From: an uncultured Flavobacterium sp.
GTDB lineage: Bacteria > Bacteroidota > Bacteroidia > Flavobacteriales > Flavobacteriaceae
Assembly: GCF_951805225.1 (NCBI RefSeq)
Contig: NZ_OX638201.1
Coordinates: 1,488,001 to 1,552,000 of the forward strand
Direction: 5' to 3'
Length of the DNA stretch: 64,000 nt
The position numbers and the translations under genes are program-made. Positions 16,632 to 26,099 of the stretch are shown here, piece by piece (within the stretch, counting starts at the first letter, position 1; every line of letters begins with the position of its first letter). The notes beneath the pieces were generated by a model that was not told the DNA's origin, did no database searches, and saw only the letters and a program-made list of their open reading frames with translations.

Positions 16632-19163
16632 ATGCGAAAAATTCAAATACAAATTCTTCTTATTTTTCTAACAGGAATTTCCTTTTCTTTTGCACAACAA
16701 CCACAAAAACCAAGTTCTGTAGAAATTTACAATCAAATCAAAAAATTAAATTTTTTAGGTTCTGTTTTGTATTTGGCAGCACATCCAGACGACGAGAATA
16801 CCCGTTTAATCTCGTATATGGCAAACGAAATGAATGCAAGAACCGGATATTTGTCTTTGACACGCGGCGATGGAGGTCAAAATTTAATTGGTCCGCAATT
16901 GCGCGAATTACTTGGCGTAATAAGAACTCAGGAATTAATCGAAGCCAGAAAAATTGATGGCGGAGAACAGTTTTTTTCGCGTGCCAATGATTTTGGTTAT
17001 TCTAAAAATCCAGATGAAACTTTGGAAATTTGGGATAAAGACAAAGTTCTTTCTGATGTGGTTTGGACTATTCGAAAATTTCAGCCAGACGTAATTATAA
17101 ACCGTTTTGATCATCGGTCGCCGGGAACAACACACGGACATCATACGTCATCGGCAATGTTGAGTGTCGAAAGTTTTAAGCTTACAAACGATCCTAAAAT
17201 ATATCCGGAACAATTAAAATATGTAAAACCGTGGCAAGTAAAACGTACATTTTTTAATCCTTCATGGTGGTTTTACGGAAGTCAGGAAAAATTTGACGCT
17301 GCTGATAAATCAAAATTTACAAGATTAGAAACAGGTGTTTATTATACCGGAATTGGAAAATCAAATCAGGAAATTGCTGCTTTAAGCCGTAGTCGCCATC
17401 AATCGCAAGGTTTTGGAAGTACCGGAGCTCGTGGTCAGGAAACTGAATATCTTGAACTTATAAAAGGAGAAAATCCTATTGACCGTGATAATTTATTTGA
17501 CGGAATCGACACTTCATGGAATCGTGTTAAAAACGGAAAACCTATTGGTGATTTAATTACAAAAATTATTTCTAAATATGATTTTAGCAATCCATCTGCA
17601 AGTATTCCTGATTTAGTAAAAGTCTATTCAATGATTGAAGCTTTAGACGATGATCATTGGAAACCTCTAAAAGCTGCTGCCGTAAAAAATATAATTGCAT
17701 CGTGTTCAGGATTATATCTTGAAGCTGCTGCCTCTGAACAAGAAGCAACTCCCGGAAGTACCATTAAAGTAAGTATTGAAGCAATCAATAGATCGCCTGT
17801 AGAAATGCAATTGATCAACGTAACTTCATTACCGGACAATAAGAATACAGCTCAAAATATTGCGCTAAAAAATAATAACGATCAAAGATTAACGCTTAAT
17901 ATTCAAATTCCTGAGAATATCGAATATACGCAACCTTATTGGCTAAAAGAAAAAGCAACCGTTGGAATGTATACCGTTTCAAATCAGGAAAACATTGGAA
18001 TACCGGATATTATAAGACAAGTAAAAGTTGTTTTTAATGTAAAAATAAGTGGAATCGAAATTCCGTTTGAGCGCACAGTTGTTTACAAATATAATGATGG
18101 TGTAAAAGGTGAAATGTATAATTTTCTGGATATAGTTCCAGAAGTTACAACATCAGTTCTGGAGAAAGTGCTAATATTTGGAACTACCAAAAGTAAAATG
18201 GTTCCTGTAAAAGTTCGTGCCGGAAAAGACGGAATTAAAGGAAACTTACAATTAGAATTGCCAAAAAGCTGGGATGTTTCACCAAAAGAAATTCCGTTTA
18301 CATTAGAGAAAAAAGGAAATGAGCAAATCTTTTATTTTGAAGTTACACCGCCCGTAAATCCTGAAGAAGTTGTTGCAAAAAGCATTGCAATTGTAGACAA
18401 TAAACGTTTTGATAAAGACCAGACTATTATCGATTATCCGCATATTACCAAACAGATGGTTTTGAAACCTGCCGAATCAAAATGCATTAGAATTGATCTA
18501 AAAACAAACGGAGATGCAATTGCTTATATTATGGGCGCAGGCGACGAAGTTCCGGAAAGTTTAGCGCAAATGGGTTATAAAGTTTCAATTATAAAACCAG
18601 AAGAAATCACGCCTGAGAAATTAGATTCTTTTAATGTAGTAATTACCGGAGTTCGCGCTTATAATACCGTAAATGCTTTGGCAAACAAACAAAACATACT
18701 TTTTAATTTTGTAAAAAGCGGTAAAAACATGATCGTGCAATACAATACTCCCGGTAAAACCGTAACCGAGCAAATTGCACCATATTCATTAAAAATCTCA
18801 AATGATCGTGTAACCGAAGAAAATGCAAAAGTTACTTTTCTGGCGCCAAATCATCCAATTTTGAATGTGCCGAATAAAATTAGCACCAAAGATTTTGAAG
18901 GCTGGAAACAAGAACAAGGTTTATATTATCCAGATCAATACGATCCTGCCTTCACTCCTATTCTATCGTCGCATGACAAAGGAGAATCGCCTAAAGATGG
19001 AGCATTATTGGTAGCGCCATATGGAAAAGGATACTATATTTACACCGGTTTAAGCTTTTTTAGAGAATTACCAGAAGGAGTTGCAGGTGCCTATAGACTA
19101 TTGTCTAACATGATTTCCTTAAAGCAGCCAATAGAAGCTCCAAAACCAGAATTAAAGAAATAA
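16632..19163 (+). CDS. PIG-L (LmbE) family deacetylase, secreted, multidomain
   Basis: 843 residues. A signal peptide ends near 'SFSFAQQ'. The PIG-L zinc-site motif AHPDDE is at residues 50-55 and a second metal motif HGHH at 168-171, with 'RGDGGQNLIG' between. The N-terminal ~300 residues are the deacetylase; the C-terminal part (about 370-830) is beta-rich and then GATase-like ('AYNTVNALANKQNILFNFV'). Such proteins de-N-acetylate sugar-containing substrates in the periplasm. The symporter two genes downstream suggests a substrate-uptake unit, inferred from context. Confidence 0.88.
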   Translation: MRKIQIQILLIFLTGISFSFAQQPQKPSSVEIYNQIKKLNFLGSVLYLAAHPDDENTRLISYMANEMNARTGYLSLTRGDGGQNLIGPQLRELLGVIRTQELIEARKIDGGEQFFSRANDFGYSKNPDETLEIWDKDKVLSDVVWTIRKFQPDVIINRFDHRSPGTTHGHHTSSAMLSVESFKLTNDPKIYPEQLKYVKPWQVKRTFFNPSWWFYGSQEKFDAADKSKFTRLETGVYYTGIGKSNQEIAALSRSRHQSQGFGSTGARGQETEYLELIKGENPIDRDNLFDGIDTSWNRVKNGKPIGDLITKIISKYDFSNPSASIPDLVKVYSMIEALDDDHWKPLKAAAVKNIIASCSGLYLEAAASEQEATPGSTIKVSIEAINRSPVEMQLINVTSLPDNKNTAQNIALKNNNDQRLTLNIQIPENIEYTQPYWLKEKATVGMYTVSNQENIGIPDIIRQVKVVFNVKISGIEIPFERTVVYKYNDGVKGEMYNFLDIVPEVTTSVLEKVLIFGTTKSKMVPVKVRAGKDGIKGNLQLELPKSWDVSPKEIPFTLEKKGNEQIFYFEVTPPVNPEEVVAKSIAIVDNKRFDKDQTIIDYPHITKQMVLKPAESKCIRIDLKTNGDAIAYIMGAGDEVPESLAQMGYKVSIIKPEEITPEKLDSFNVVITGVRAYNTVNALANKQNILFNFVKSGKNMIVQYNTPGKTVTEQIAPYSLKISNDRVTEENAKVTFLAPNHPILNVPNKISTKDFEGWKQEQGLYYPDQYDPAFTPILSSHDKGESPKDGALLVAPYGKGYYIYTGLSFFRELPEGVAGAYRLLSNMISLKQPIEAPKPELKK

Positions 19164-19173
19164 AACATTCACA

Positions 19174-19281
19174 ATGGAAGCTAAAAAAGTAAAAAAATGG
19201 AAAAAAAGCTACACTTATGTTTTGGTAGCTAATGCAATTTACATTTTGATTTTTTTCTTAATCATGCAATTATACTCATAA
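19174..19281 (+). CDS. 35-residue membrane peptide between the PIG-L and symporter genes
   Basis: An ORF from ATG 19174 to TAA 19281. The first 11 residues are basic (MEAKKVKKWKK), followed by about 20 hydrophobic ones ending in 'FFLIMQLYS'. It starts 10 bases after the deacetylase stop and ends three bases before the symporter ATG, filling the gap exactly. A single positive-inside transmembrane helix placed in phase between two genes argues for a real small protein, perhaps a symporter accessory subunit. That role is inference; the sequence shows only the peptide and its placement. Confidence 0.65.
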   Translation: MEAKKVKKWKKSYTYVLVANAIYILIFFLIMQLYS

Positions 19282-19284
19282 CTT

Positions 19285-21009
19285 ATGCAACTATTTGATT
19301 GGATCGTACTAATTGTTACACTTTTATTTATTGTTGGGTACGGTTCCTGGAAAACCAAAGGAAGTAAAAATGTCGAAGATTTTATCCTAGGCAACAACGA
19401 AACACCTTGGTATACCGTAGGACTTTCGGTAATGGCCACACAAGCCAGCGCAATTACATTTCTTTCAACACCGGGACAAGCTTATCACGACGGTATGGGT
19501 TTTGTGCAATTCTATTTTGGATTGCCAATTGCTATGATTGTTATTTGCTTGACTTTTATACCATTATATCACAAAAATAAAGTATTTACGGCATACGAAT
19601 TTCTGGAAAAGCGATTTGATTTAAAAACACGTTCACTCGCAGCAATTCTATTTTTGGTACAAAGAGGTTTAGGAACCGGATTAACCATTTATGCTCCGGC
19701 CATTATTTTATCAGCACTTTTGGGTTGGAATTTAACCTTGATGAACATCATGATTGGTGTTCTCGTGATTATATACACCTTTTCAGGCGGAACAAAAGCC
19801 GTAAACGTAACGCAAAAACAACAAATGTTTGTGATTATGTCCGGAATGTTCATCACCTTTTTCCTGATTTTACACTACTTACCAAACGATATGACTTTTA
19901 CAAGCGCATTGCATATTGCTGGTGCAAATGATAAAATGAACATCGTGGATTTCTCTTTTGATCCCGAAGAAAAATATACTTTTTGGAGCGGAATCACCGG
20001 AGGTTTTTTCCTTGCCCTCGCCTATTTTGGAACCGATCAATCACAAGTTGGTCGTTATTTATCCGGAAAATCAGTTCGCGAAAGCCAAATGGGATTAATA
20101 ATGAACGGACTTTTAAAAGTGCCAATGCAATTCTTTATTCTGTTAACCGGAGTTATGGTTTTTGTGTTTTTTCAATTCAATCCAGTTCCTTTGAATTTTA
20201 ATCCGAATAATAAAATTGTCATTGAAAAATCGGCTTATAAAGAAGAATATCACGCTTTAGAAAAGAAATTAAGCACGCTTTCAGAAGACAAAAAAGTAAT
20301 AAACTTATTGTATATCGATCAGTTGAATCAGGATTTTGACAATCCAATTTTGCGAAAAGAATTGGTTACTTTATCCAATAAAGAAAAAGATTTACGTGAT
20401 CGCGCCAAAGAAATTATTCTAAAAGCCGATAGTACAAGCGAAACGAATGATAAAGATTATGTGTTCTTTCACTTTATTCTGCATTATTTACCAAAAGGAC
20501 TTATTGGTTTATTATTGGCGGTAATTCTTTCGGCAGCAATGTCGTCAACTGCTTCGGGATTAAATGCTCTTGCTTCTACAACTGCAATTGATATTTATAA
20601 ACGAAATCTGAAAACCGAAAAATCAGAGAAACATTATCTAAATGCGACAAAATTCTTCACTTTATTCTGGGGAGTTGTAGCAATACTTTTTGCTTGCGTC
20701 GGAACCTTATTTGAGAATTTAATTCAGTTAGTAAATATCATTGGATCTATTTTCTACGGAACCGTTTTGGGAATCTTCCTCGTTGGATTTTACCTGCGTC
20801 GCGTAAAAGCAAAAGCGATGTTTTATAGCGCTATTATAAGCCAGACAACCATTTTTGTAATCTACTATTTCATGATTTACAAAGAAGAAAAACTAGGTTA
20901 TTTATGGCTGAATTTTATTGGAGCAATGTTAACTATTGTTCTTGCTTTGCTAATGCAAGTTGCGTTTTTCAAAAATGAACCGGATTCTGAGGAAGTTGTT
21001 TTAGAGTAA
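19285..21009 (+). CDS. sodium:solute symporter family protein
   Basis: 574 residues with about 13-14 helices. Typical SSS core features are present: 'ASAITFLSTPGQAY' near residue 52, 'GTDQSQVGRYLSGKS' near 250, and 'LLLAVILSAAMSSTASGLNALAS' near 415, a Na+-site region. A hydrophilic insertion (about 315-390, coiled-coil like) between helices is larger than usual. The substrate is unknown; the paired PIG-L protein hints at a sugar or deacetylation product. Probably one operon with the two preceding ORFs. Confidence 0.9.
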   Translation: MQLFDWIVLIVTLLFIVGYGSWKTKGSKNVEDFILGNNETPWYTVGLSVMATQASAITFLSTPGQAYHDGMGFVQFYFGLPIAMIVICLTFIPLYHKNKVFTAYEFLEKRFDLKTRSLAAILFLVQRGLGTGLTIYAPAIILSALLGWNLTLMNIMIGVLVIIYTFSGGTKAVNVTQKQQMFVIMSGMFITFFLILHYLPNDMTFTSALHIAGANDKMNIVDFSFDPEEKYTFWSGITGGFFLALAYFGTDQSQVGRYLSGKSVRESQMGLIMNGLLKVPMQFFILLTGVMVFVFFQFNPVPLNFNPNNKIVIEKSAYKEEYHALEKKLSTLSEDKKVINLLYIDQLNQDFDNPILRKELVTLSNKEKDLRDRAKEIILKADSTSETNDKDYVFFHFILHYLPKGLIGLLLAVILSAAMSSTASGLNALASTTAIDIYKRNLKTEKSEKHYLNATKFFTLFWGVVAILFACVGTLFENLIQLVNIIGSIFYGTVLGIFLVGFYLRRVKAKAMFYSAIISQTTIFVIYYFMIYKEEKLGYLWLNFIGAMLTIVLALLMQVAFFKNEPDSEEVVLE

Positions 21010-21056
21010 TCGATAAACTAATAATTTATTAAAATTGTTTTATAGCTGTAAAATAA

Positions 21057-22223
21057 ATGAAGGAAATCTTTCTGTTTAAATCTTTTATTCTAATAATAAT
21101 TATAAGAGGATTTATTGTTGTTTTACATGAACTTGGGCACGCAATTCCTGCTATTCTGCTAAGTCGAAAGAAAGTTTCAATTTATATAGGTTCGTATGGC
21201 GATTCTGAAAAAAGTTTTAATTTCAGAATTGGCTTATTAGACGTTTGGCTAAATTATAAAATGATGTCTTGGAAAAACGGTTTATGTATTCCATCTACAC
21301 AAGATATGTCAATAAACAGACAAATTGTTTACATAATATCAGGACCTATATTTTCTTTTATATTGTCTTCTATATTTCTTTATTTAACATTGTCAATGGA
21401 TCTGAGTGATTCTTATTTGCATTTTGCGGTAATTTTTTTCTTTATGGCAATATTTGATTTATTTAGAAATTTAATCCCAAATAAAAATCCCATCTTCCTA
21501 TATAATGGAGAAACAACATATAATGATGGTTATTCGTTAGTTAGACTTTTTAAGTTTCGAACTTTTAAAAATGAATTCGAACAAGCTATCGATTTATACA
21601 ATAAGAAAGAATATCAAAAAGCTGCTATCCTTTTCGATTTCTTAATTAAATCAAATATTACAGATGCTACTATTTATCGACTAGCTATTTTCGTAAATAT
21701 CACAATTAAAAATTTTGAAAGAGCTAAAATAATATTTGATGAATCATTAAAAGAATTCAAATTAACTTTGACTTCAGATGATTATTCGAATGGAGGTCTT
21801 ATTTATAGTAGACTAGACTTAAATGAAGAATCTTTGGGATTTTACGATAAATCACTTGAATTAAACCCAAAGAACATTTATTCTTTAAATAATAAAGGAT
21901 TTACATTAATAATATTGAATAGATTTTTGGATGCAATTCCTCTTTTTGATAAAGCTTTAGAAAATGACGAACTTTTTGCGTATTCATATAACAATAGAGG
22001 TCTTTGTAAAATCAAAACAGGAAATCCGACTGAAGGTTTACTAGATATTGAAAAATCACTAAAACTTGATGAAAATAATTCATATGCTTATCGAAATTTA
22101 GGTATTTATCATTTTGATAATAACGAAATTAATAAGGCTAGAGAACTATTCTTAAAATCTAAAGAATTAGATTCCGATACGTATAAGATTGATGAATTAA
22201 TTTTATCAACTGAAGGGTTTTAG
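21057..22223 (+). CDS. M50-type metallopeptidase domain fused to TPR repeats
   Basis: 388 residues. An N-terminal helix contains the zinc motif HELGH (24-28). More helices follow (about 93-140) with 'ISGPIFSF' and 'DLFRNLIPNKNP', similar to the NPxxxxDG-type second motif of site-2 proteases but without a clear DG. From about residue 175 the protein switches to at least five tetratricopeptide repeats ('ALDNxG', 'YNNRGLCKIKTGNPTEGL', 'AYRNLGIYHFDN'). An intramembrane protease-like domain with a soluble TPR part suggests recognition of a protein partner; activity is not certain. It starts 47 bases after the symporter. Confidence 0.7.
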   Translation: MKEIFLFKSFILIIIIRGFIVVLHELGHAIPAILLSRKKVSIYIGSYGDSEKSFNFRIGLLDVWLNYKMMSWKNGLCIPSTQDMSINRQIVYIISGPIFSFILSSIFLYLTLSMDLSDSYLHFAVIFFFMAIFDLFRNLIPNKNPIFLYNGETTYNDGYSLVRLFKFRTFKNEFEQAIDLYNKKEYQKAAILFDFLIKSNITDATIYRLAIFVNITIKNFERAKIIFDESLKEFKLTLTSDDYSNGGLIYSRLDLNEESLGFYDKSLELNPKNIYSLNNKGFTLIILNRFLDAIPLFDKALENDELFAYSYNNRGLCKIKTGNPTEGLLDIEKSLKLDENNSYAYRNLGIYHFDNNEINKARELFLKSKELDSDTYKIDELILSTEGF

Positions 22224-22242
22224 TTTTTTTATAATTCATCTA

Positions 22243-22271
22243 TTGAATGTTTGTAATAAAAAGTACTTTTT
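22243..22271 (+). promoter_or_regulatory. duplicated promoter segment, copy 1
   Basis: TTG (22243-22245), 18 bases, TACTTTTT (22264-22271). The surrounding ~30 bases, beginning TATTGAAT, recur almost unchanged at 25354-25386. Confidence 0.45.
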
Positions 22272-22293
22272 AAAATAGTAAATTAAAGTTTTA

Positions 22294-22980
22294 ATGAAAA
22301 ACGTTTTATGCATTCTGTTTTTACTAAATCTAAGCTTTTCCTATTCGCAATTTGCAATTGTTAAGGATTCTGATGGTTATGTTAATGTCCGAAGTTCGCG
22401 AGAAATAGCTAATAATATTTCGGACAAACTAGATAATGGATTTATAATTTATTATTTTGAACCAAAAGAAAATTGGGCAAATATTAATTATAAAAAAAAC
22501 GGAAAAGAATTAAACGGATATATTTATAAAGGCAAAATTAAATTCATAGGCGATTTTACAAATATTCCTTTAAAATTAAATCAAGTCACAGAAGTTTTAT
22601 TTGATAGTCCAAATGTGAAAGTTAAAATAACCGAAAGTCCTTTCGTTAAAGAGAAGCATAAATTACAATTTATAAAAGAAGATTCAGATATCCTTAAAAA
22701 AATTGATAATTTAGATTTTTTAGGAACGGACGGAGAAATACCTAAAAGACAATATAAAAGTATAGAAGTTCAAATAAATAATATAAAAGTCCCGATACCA
22801 AATGAGGCTTTAAAAAATCTATACGAACCCAGTTTATCCGACTCTAAAATAAATTATGATAAAATAAATGATATCTTATACATCCAATCTTCAAATGGTG
22901 ATGGTGCCGGAGGTTATGAGATTATCTGGGTTATTGAAAAAAAGAAATATAAGAATAGAATTGAAATGTCCGCATTTTAA
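22294..22980 (+). CDS. secreted protein with SH3b-like N-terminal domain
   Basis: 228 residues. A signal peptide (MKNVLCILFLLNLSFSYS) is followed by 'FAIVKDSDGYVNVRSSREI', the 'V(N)VRSxxxxxxxxxxxL' pattern of bacterial SH3 domains, up to about residue 85. The remaining ~140 residues are unrecognised. It is preceded by a duplicated promoter segment and followed 28 bases later by another secreted protein gene. Function unknown; an envelope-binding role is an inference from the SH3b-like part. Confidence 0.7.
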   Translation: MKNVLCILFLLNLSFSYSQFAIVKDSDGYVNVRSSREIANNISDKLDNGFIIYYFEPKENWANINYKKNGKELNGYIYKGKIKFIGDFTNIPLKLNQVTEVLFDSPNVKVKITESPFVKEKHKLQFIKEDSDILKKIDNLDFLGTDGEIPKRQYKSIEVQINNIKVPIPNEALKNLYEPSLSDSKINYDKINDILYIQSSNGDGAGGYEIIWVIEKKKYKNRIEMSAF

Positions 22981-23008
22981 AATTTTCGTATGACTAATTT
23001 AAAAAATT

Positions 23009-23806
23009 ATGAGAATTAAATTTTACTTTACTTTTGTTTTCGCTTCAATATTTCTAAGCGTTAATGCTCAGAAAATCAATTCAGTTAAAATAGATAGTTT
23101 ATTTACAGAGTTTAAGAAAAACTCGTTTTACGGATATATATATCCCGCGAAAAAAGAACTTGAAAATTACCAAAAAGCTATTATTCCTGAATTAATTGCG
23201 CTTTTAAAAGACACTACTTTTTCAAAATTAACAGGTACTGCTGATCTAATTTATCCAGGAACTACAACATATTATGGTCACGGAGAGTATTTACCGTATA
23301 ATATAGATTGGATTGCTATACGATCAGCTTGGTTGCTTGAGGATATAACATTTCAAGATTTTGGTTATAAAAACATTGATGTAACTGATGAAACATTAAT
23401 GAAGCTTTTGAAAGAAAACTATAATTATTATATAAAAAACGGGAACTATGAATTGGATTGGAAAAACAAAACCATCGAAGAAAGAACCGCGCAATACAGA
23501 AAAAATCTTTCATTAAATGCTAAAAAATGGTGGAAAGAAAATCACAAAAAATGGAATAGAATTTCTGCAATTAAAGAGGCCTTAGAATCTAATAATGAAA
23601 ATAGACTAAGCAATGTTTTTGAATATTTAAGATTTGGGGAATCAAAATGTGATAATTTGACTGTTGAAATATATAAAAATGAAATAAAACCAATAATATT
23701 GGCTTTAAAGACGACAAACAAACTTCCTGAAATACAAGAACAAATTGAATTAATTTTAGTCGAATCTGTAAATTCAAAAATATTAGACTTATCGAAAGTT
23801 CAATAA
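23009..23806 (+). CDS. secreted protein of unknown function
   Basis: 265 residues, with a signal peptide ending near 'SVNAQK' (residue 21). The rest is largely helical and charged with a Trp/Lys-rich centre ('NAKKWWKENHKKWNRI'). A 'IIPELIALLKDTTF' stretch resembles a HEAT-type helical repeat. I recognise no family motif. It sits in a run of similar secreted proteins. Confidence 0.65.
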   Translation: MRIKFYFTFVFASIFLSVNAQKINSVKIDSLFTEFKKNSFYGYIYPAKKELENYQKAIIPELIALLKDTTFSKLTGTADLIYPGTTTYYGHGEYLPYNIDWIAIRSAWLLEDITFQDFGYKNIDVTDETLMKLLKENYNYYIKNGNYELDWKNKTIEERTAQYRKNLSLNAKKWWKENHKKWNRISAIKEALESNNENRLSNVFEYLRFGESKCDNLTVEIYKNEIKPIILALKTTNKLPEIQEQIELILVESVNSKILDLSKVQ

Positions 23807-23862
23807 AGAATATTTTAGGCTATTTTAAATTGTAGAATTTCTAATATTAGAACATTTAAGAA

Positions 23863-24354
23863 ATGACAAAACAAGAGTTCTCATTCCGTTTAAAAAATGC
23901 CAGTTTTATAGCGCTTGATTTTGCTGAACGTTACGTTTCAGATAAACTGAAACCCAATTTTAGATACAATGTGATCTTTACTTTCCCAAACCATGATAAT
24001 AATGTTAAGTTCGATATTTATCCCGAAGACGAAGGGATTATAAAATTAAATTTAACTAATATTGAAGTAATTGATTTGCTTTATCGAAAGAATAAAGTTC
24101 CGATTTGGATTGATATAAATGTTCTGAAATCAAGTAGAAATACTACAACTTTTAACCTTCTTTGCGCCGGAAGATATAGTGATGACGATGATGAATTATA
24201 TTATAATGAGGATCACGCGGGACCATTTGGCATTAAAAGTCCAACATTTCCAATTGGTTATAAAGAAGGTGAGAAATTTAAATTAGAAAAAACTAATATC
24301 TTTAGGGAATTATATTCCAAAATAAAACAGTTATGTTTCAAAAAATCATTCTAA
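23863..24354 (+). CDS. cytoplasmic protein of unknown function
   Basis: 163 residues without a signal peptide or membrane helix. It has an alternating beta/alpha appearance with an acidic loop (SDDDDELYYNEDHAGPFG, about 107-124). I do not recognise the family. Its 3' end overlaps the next gene by 22 bases, so the pair is probably translated together. A soluble protein overlapped with a secreted one could be a partner or immunity-type protein, but nothing in the sequence proves that. Confidence 0.6.
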   Translation: MTKQEFSFRLKNASFIALDFAERYVSDKLKPNFRYNVIFTFPNHDNNVKFDIYPEDEGIIKLNLTNIEVIDLLYRKNKVPIWIDINVLKSSRNTTTFNLLCAGRYSDDDDELYYNEDHAGPFGIKSPTFPIGYKEGEKFKLEKTNIFRELYSKIKQLCFKKSF

Positions 24355-24821
24355 TTGTATCACTTTATTTTTCTGTTCAAATTCAAAGTCAAAATTCCGT
24401 TGAGGATGAAAGGACTGTAGAAAATTCAATCTCTGATCAACTTTACACAAAATGTTTTGAAAACCTAAATCATGGTGTTGAAATTATAGAAAATAATTCC
24501 AAATGGAAGGATGCAAAACCTTGTTCTCTATTGTATTGTATGATGCTTTTGGGATTAGAGGACAAAGAAGCGCAACAAATTGGAGAAGGCCGCTTAGTAG
24601 GAATTGCAACACAACTTTATCACGAAGGAAATCCCGTTATATTAATTATGGGAATGGAAAGTTATCTGGAAGCGGAAAAGAGAAATCAAAATCTCGAAGA
24701 CGACGATCACATAGTTTATATCAGCTATGGTGAATGTACAAATCCACCATTTCTGCGCAAAGCTGCTGAAATTGTAAACAAACAAACGATGACATTAATT
24801 CATCAAAATAAATCCAACTAA
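24333..24821 (+). CDS. small secreted protein of unknown function
   Basis: 162 residues. The first 19 residues (MFQKIILIVSLYFSVQIQS) form a signal peptide, which supports this start even though it lies inside the preceding gene. The mature part has Cys residues near 37, 53, 59 and 134, and an acidic 'NLEDDDHIVY'. No family recognised. Confidence 0.6.
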   Translation: MFQKIILIVSLYFSVQIQSQNSVEDERTVENSISDQLYTKCFENLNHGVEIIENNSKWKDAKPCSLLYCMMLLGLEDKEAQQIGEGRLVGIATQLYHEGNPVILIMGMESYLEAEKRNQNLEDDDHIVYISYGECTNPPFLRKAAEIVNKQTMTLIHQNKSN

Positions 24822-24845
24822 TTATAATCTATTTATAAATTACAA

Positions 24846-25346
24846 ATGAAAAAATATCTTTGGTTGCTGCTTACAGTATTCAGTTTGAACATTTATTCTC
24901 AGGAAATATTAACTAAAAATGACATTTATACAAAAGACAGTTTAGTGTATAAATTACAAGACAATAAACTTTTTACGGGTAAAGTTCAAAACTTTAAGCA
25001 CAAAACTCATTTAGTTTCTGAAATTGAATTTGTTGATGGAATTTTATACAAAACCTCTGTTTATGCTAATGGAAAAGAAGTCATAGTTTTGGATGAAGAT
25101 TATTACTATGAGAAAAGCCCTCAAATTAAAAAGAAAGTTAGATATCTTGACCACAAAATAATGTTGACAACTTATTACGAAAAAAACGGAAATAAAAAAC
25201 TCGAAGAAGAGTTGAAAGATGGAGTTTTAATTTACAGTTGTCCTTATACCAATAATAAAAAAAATGGAAAGCTTTTTTCAATAGATAAAAACGGAGAAAA
25301 GAAAGAATGTCTTTTTGAAAATGGCAAATTTATTAAAAACATATAG
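24846..25346 (+). CDS. secreted protein with YwqK/MORN-like repeats
   Basis: 166 residues with a signal peptide ending near 'NIYSQE'. The mature part carries short beta-hairpin repeats of the 'YYEKNGNKKLEEELKDG' and 'KNGKLFSIDKNGEKKE' type. Such repeats occur in YwqK-like proteins, a family often labelled antitoxin although many members are not. Here the signal peptide argues for an envelope role. It ends a run of secreted proteins 24 bases after the previous gene. Confidence 0.6.
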   Translation: MKKYLWLLLTVFSLNIYSQEILTKNDIYTKDSLVYKLQDNKLFTGKVQNFKHKTHLVSEIEFVDGILYKTSVYANGKEVIVLDEDYYYEKSPQIKKKVRYLDHKIMLTTYYEKNGNKKLEEELKDGVLIYSCPYTNNKKNGKLFSIDKNGEKKECLFENGKFIKNI

Positions 25347-25355
25347 ATTCCTTTA

Positions 25356-25385
25356 TTGAATATTTGTAATAAAAAAGTACTATTT
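25356..25385 (+). promoter_or_regulatory. duplicated promoter segment, copy 2
   Basis: TTG (25356-25358), 19 bases, TACTATTT (25378-25385), with flanks matching the copy at 22241-22271. It precedes the membrane protein gene at 25413. Confidence 0.4.
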
Positions 25386-25412
25386 TAGTATACGCCAAAA
25401 ACAAACCATTTA

Positions 25413-26021
25413 ATGAAATATTCAGAGGAAATACAAAAACTACTTCCCCTAGGTTACATTTATCTTGTAATATTAGGAATACTCAAAGAGAGCATCTTTT
25501 ATTATCAATTAGGAATAAATATTCTGAAATACTCAACGATCATGGACATTTTGATTAGTCCAATTGCTGAGTTTACTTCAAATCCAATTACACTATTATT
25601 TATAGTTTCCCTTTTTGTATTTCATTATTATTTGCCGCGAATCTTCCAGAAATACAAGAACAATAAGACACTTCAAAAAATATTTGAATTAAAATCCACA
25701 AAAGAATTATCAGAAGAAGAGCTTAAAAATTATTATCTTTTTGCTTCTTTCAAAGCGTTTGCCTTCACCCTATTGTCATTCTTCATTGGTACAGGACTCG
25801 CTGGCGGCTACTCTAATATGGATCGTATCAAGCACAATAAAGTAAATTATAATACTACTTTAAATTATACTAGTGGCGAATCTGAACAAGTTTACATTAT
25901 TAACTCCAATAGCATTTATTATTTTTACGTGCAAAAAGGAAAGAAAACCATCAAAATTGCGCCAATTGGTGCCATAAAAAATATTGAGAGAAATCTAAAA
26001 ATTGGAATACTCGCAAAATAA
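25413..26021 (+). CDS. membrane protein of unknown function
   Basis: 202 residues with about three hydrophobic segments (near 12-30, 55-75 and 110-130). A charged cytoplasmic stretch (80-105) separates them and a soluble C-terminal tail follows. No family motif recognised. It has a promoter region duplicated from the one at 22243. Confidence 0.6.
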   Translation: MKYSEEIQKLLPLGYIYLVILGILKESIFYYQLGINILKYSTIMDILISPIAEFTSNPITLLFIVSLFVFHYYLPRIFQKYKNNKTLQKIFELKSTKELSEEELKNYYLFASFKAFAFTLLSFFIGTGLAGGYSNMDRIKHNKVNYNTTLNYTSGESEQVYIINSNSIYYFYVQKGKKTIKIAPIGAIKNIERNLKIGILAK

Positions 26022-26099
26022 AAATTAAGTCTTTCTCTCAAATTAAAGCAAAAACAGATCTTATAAATCAGCTTTCTTAATCAATTAAAATACCACATT

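Noticed and set aside
23863..24821. Frameshift joining the two overlapping genes at 24333
   Set aside because: The second gene has its own signal peptide; the overlap looks like coupling, not a broken gene.
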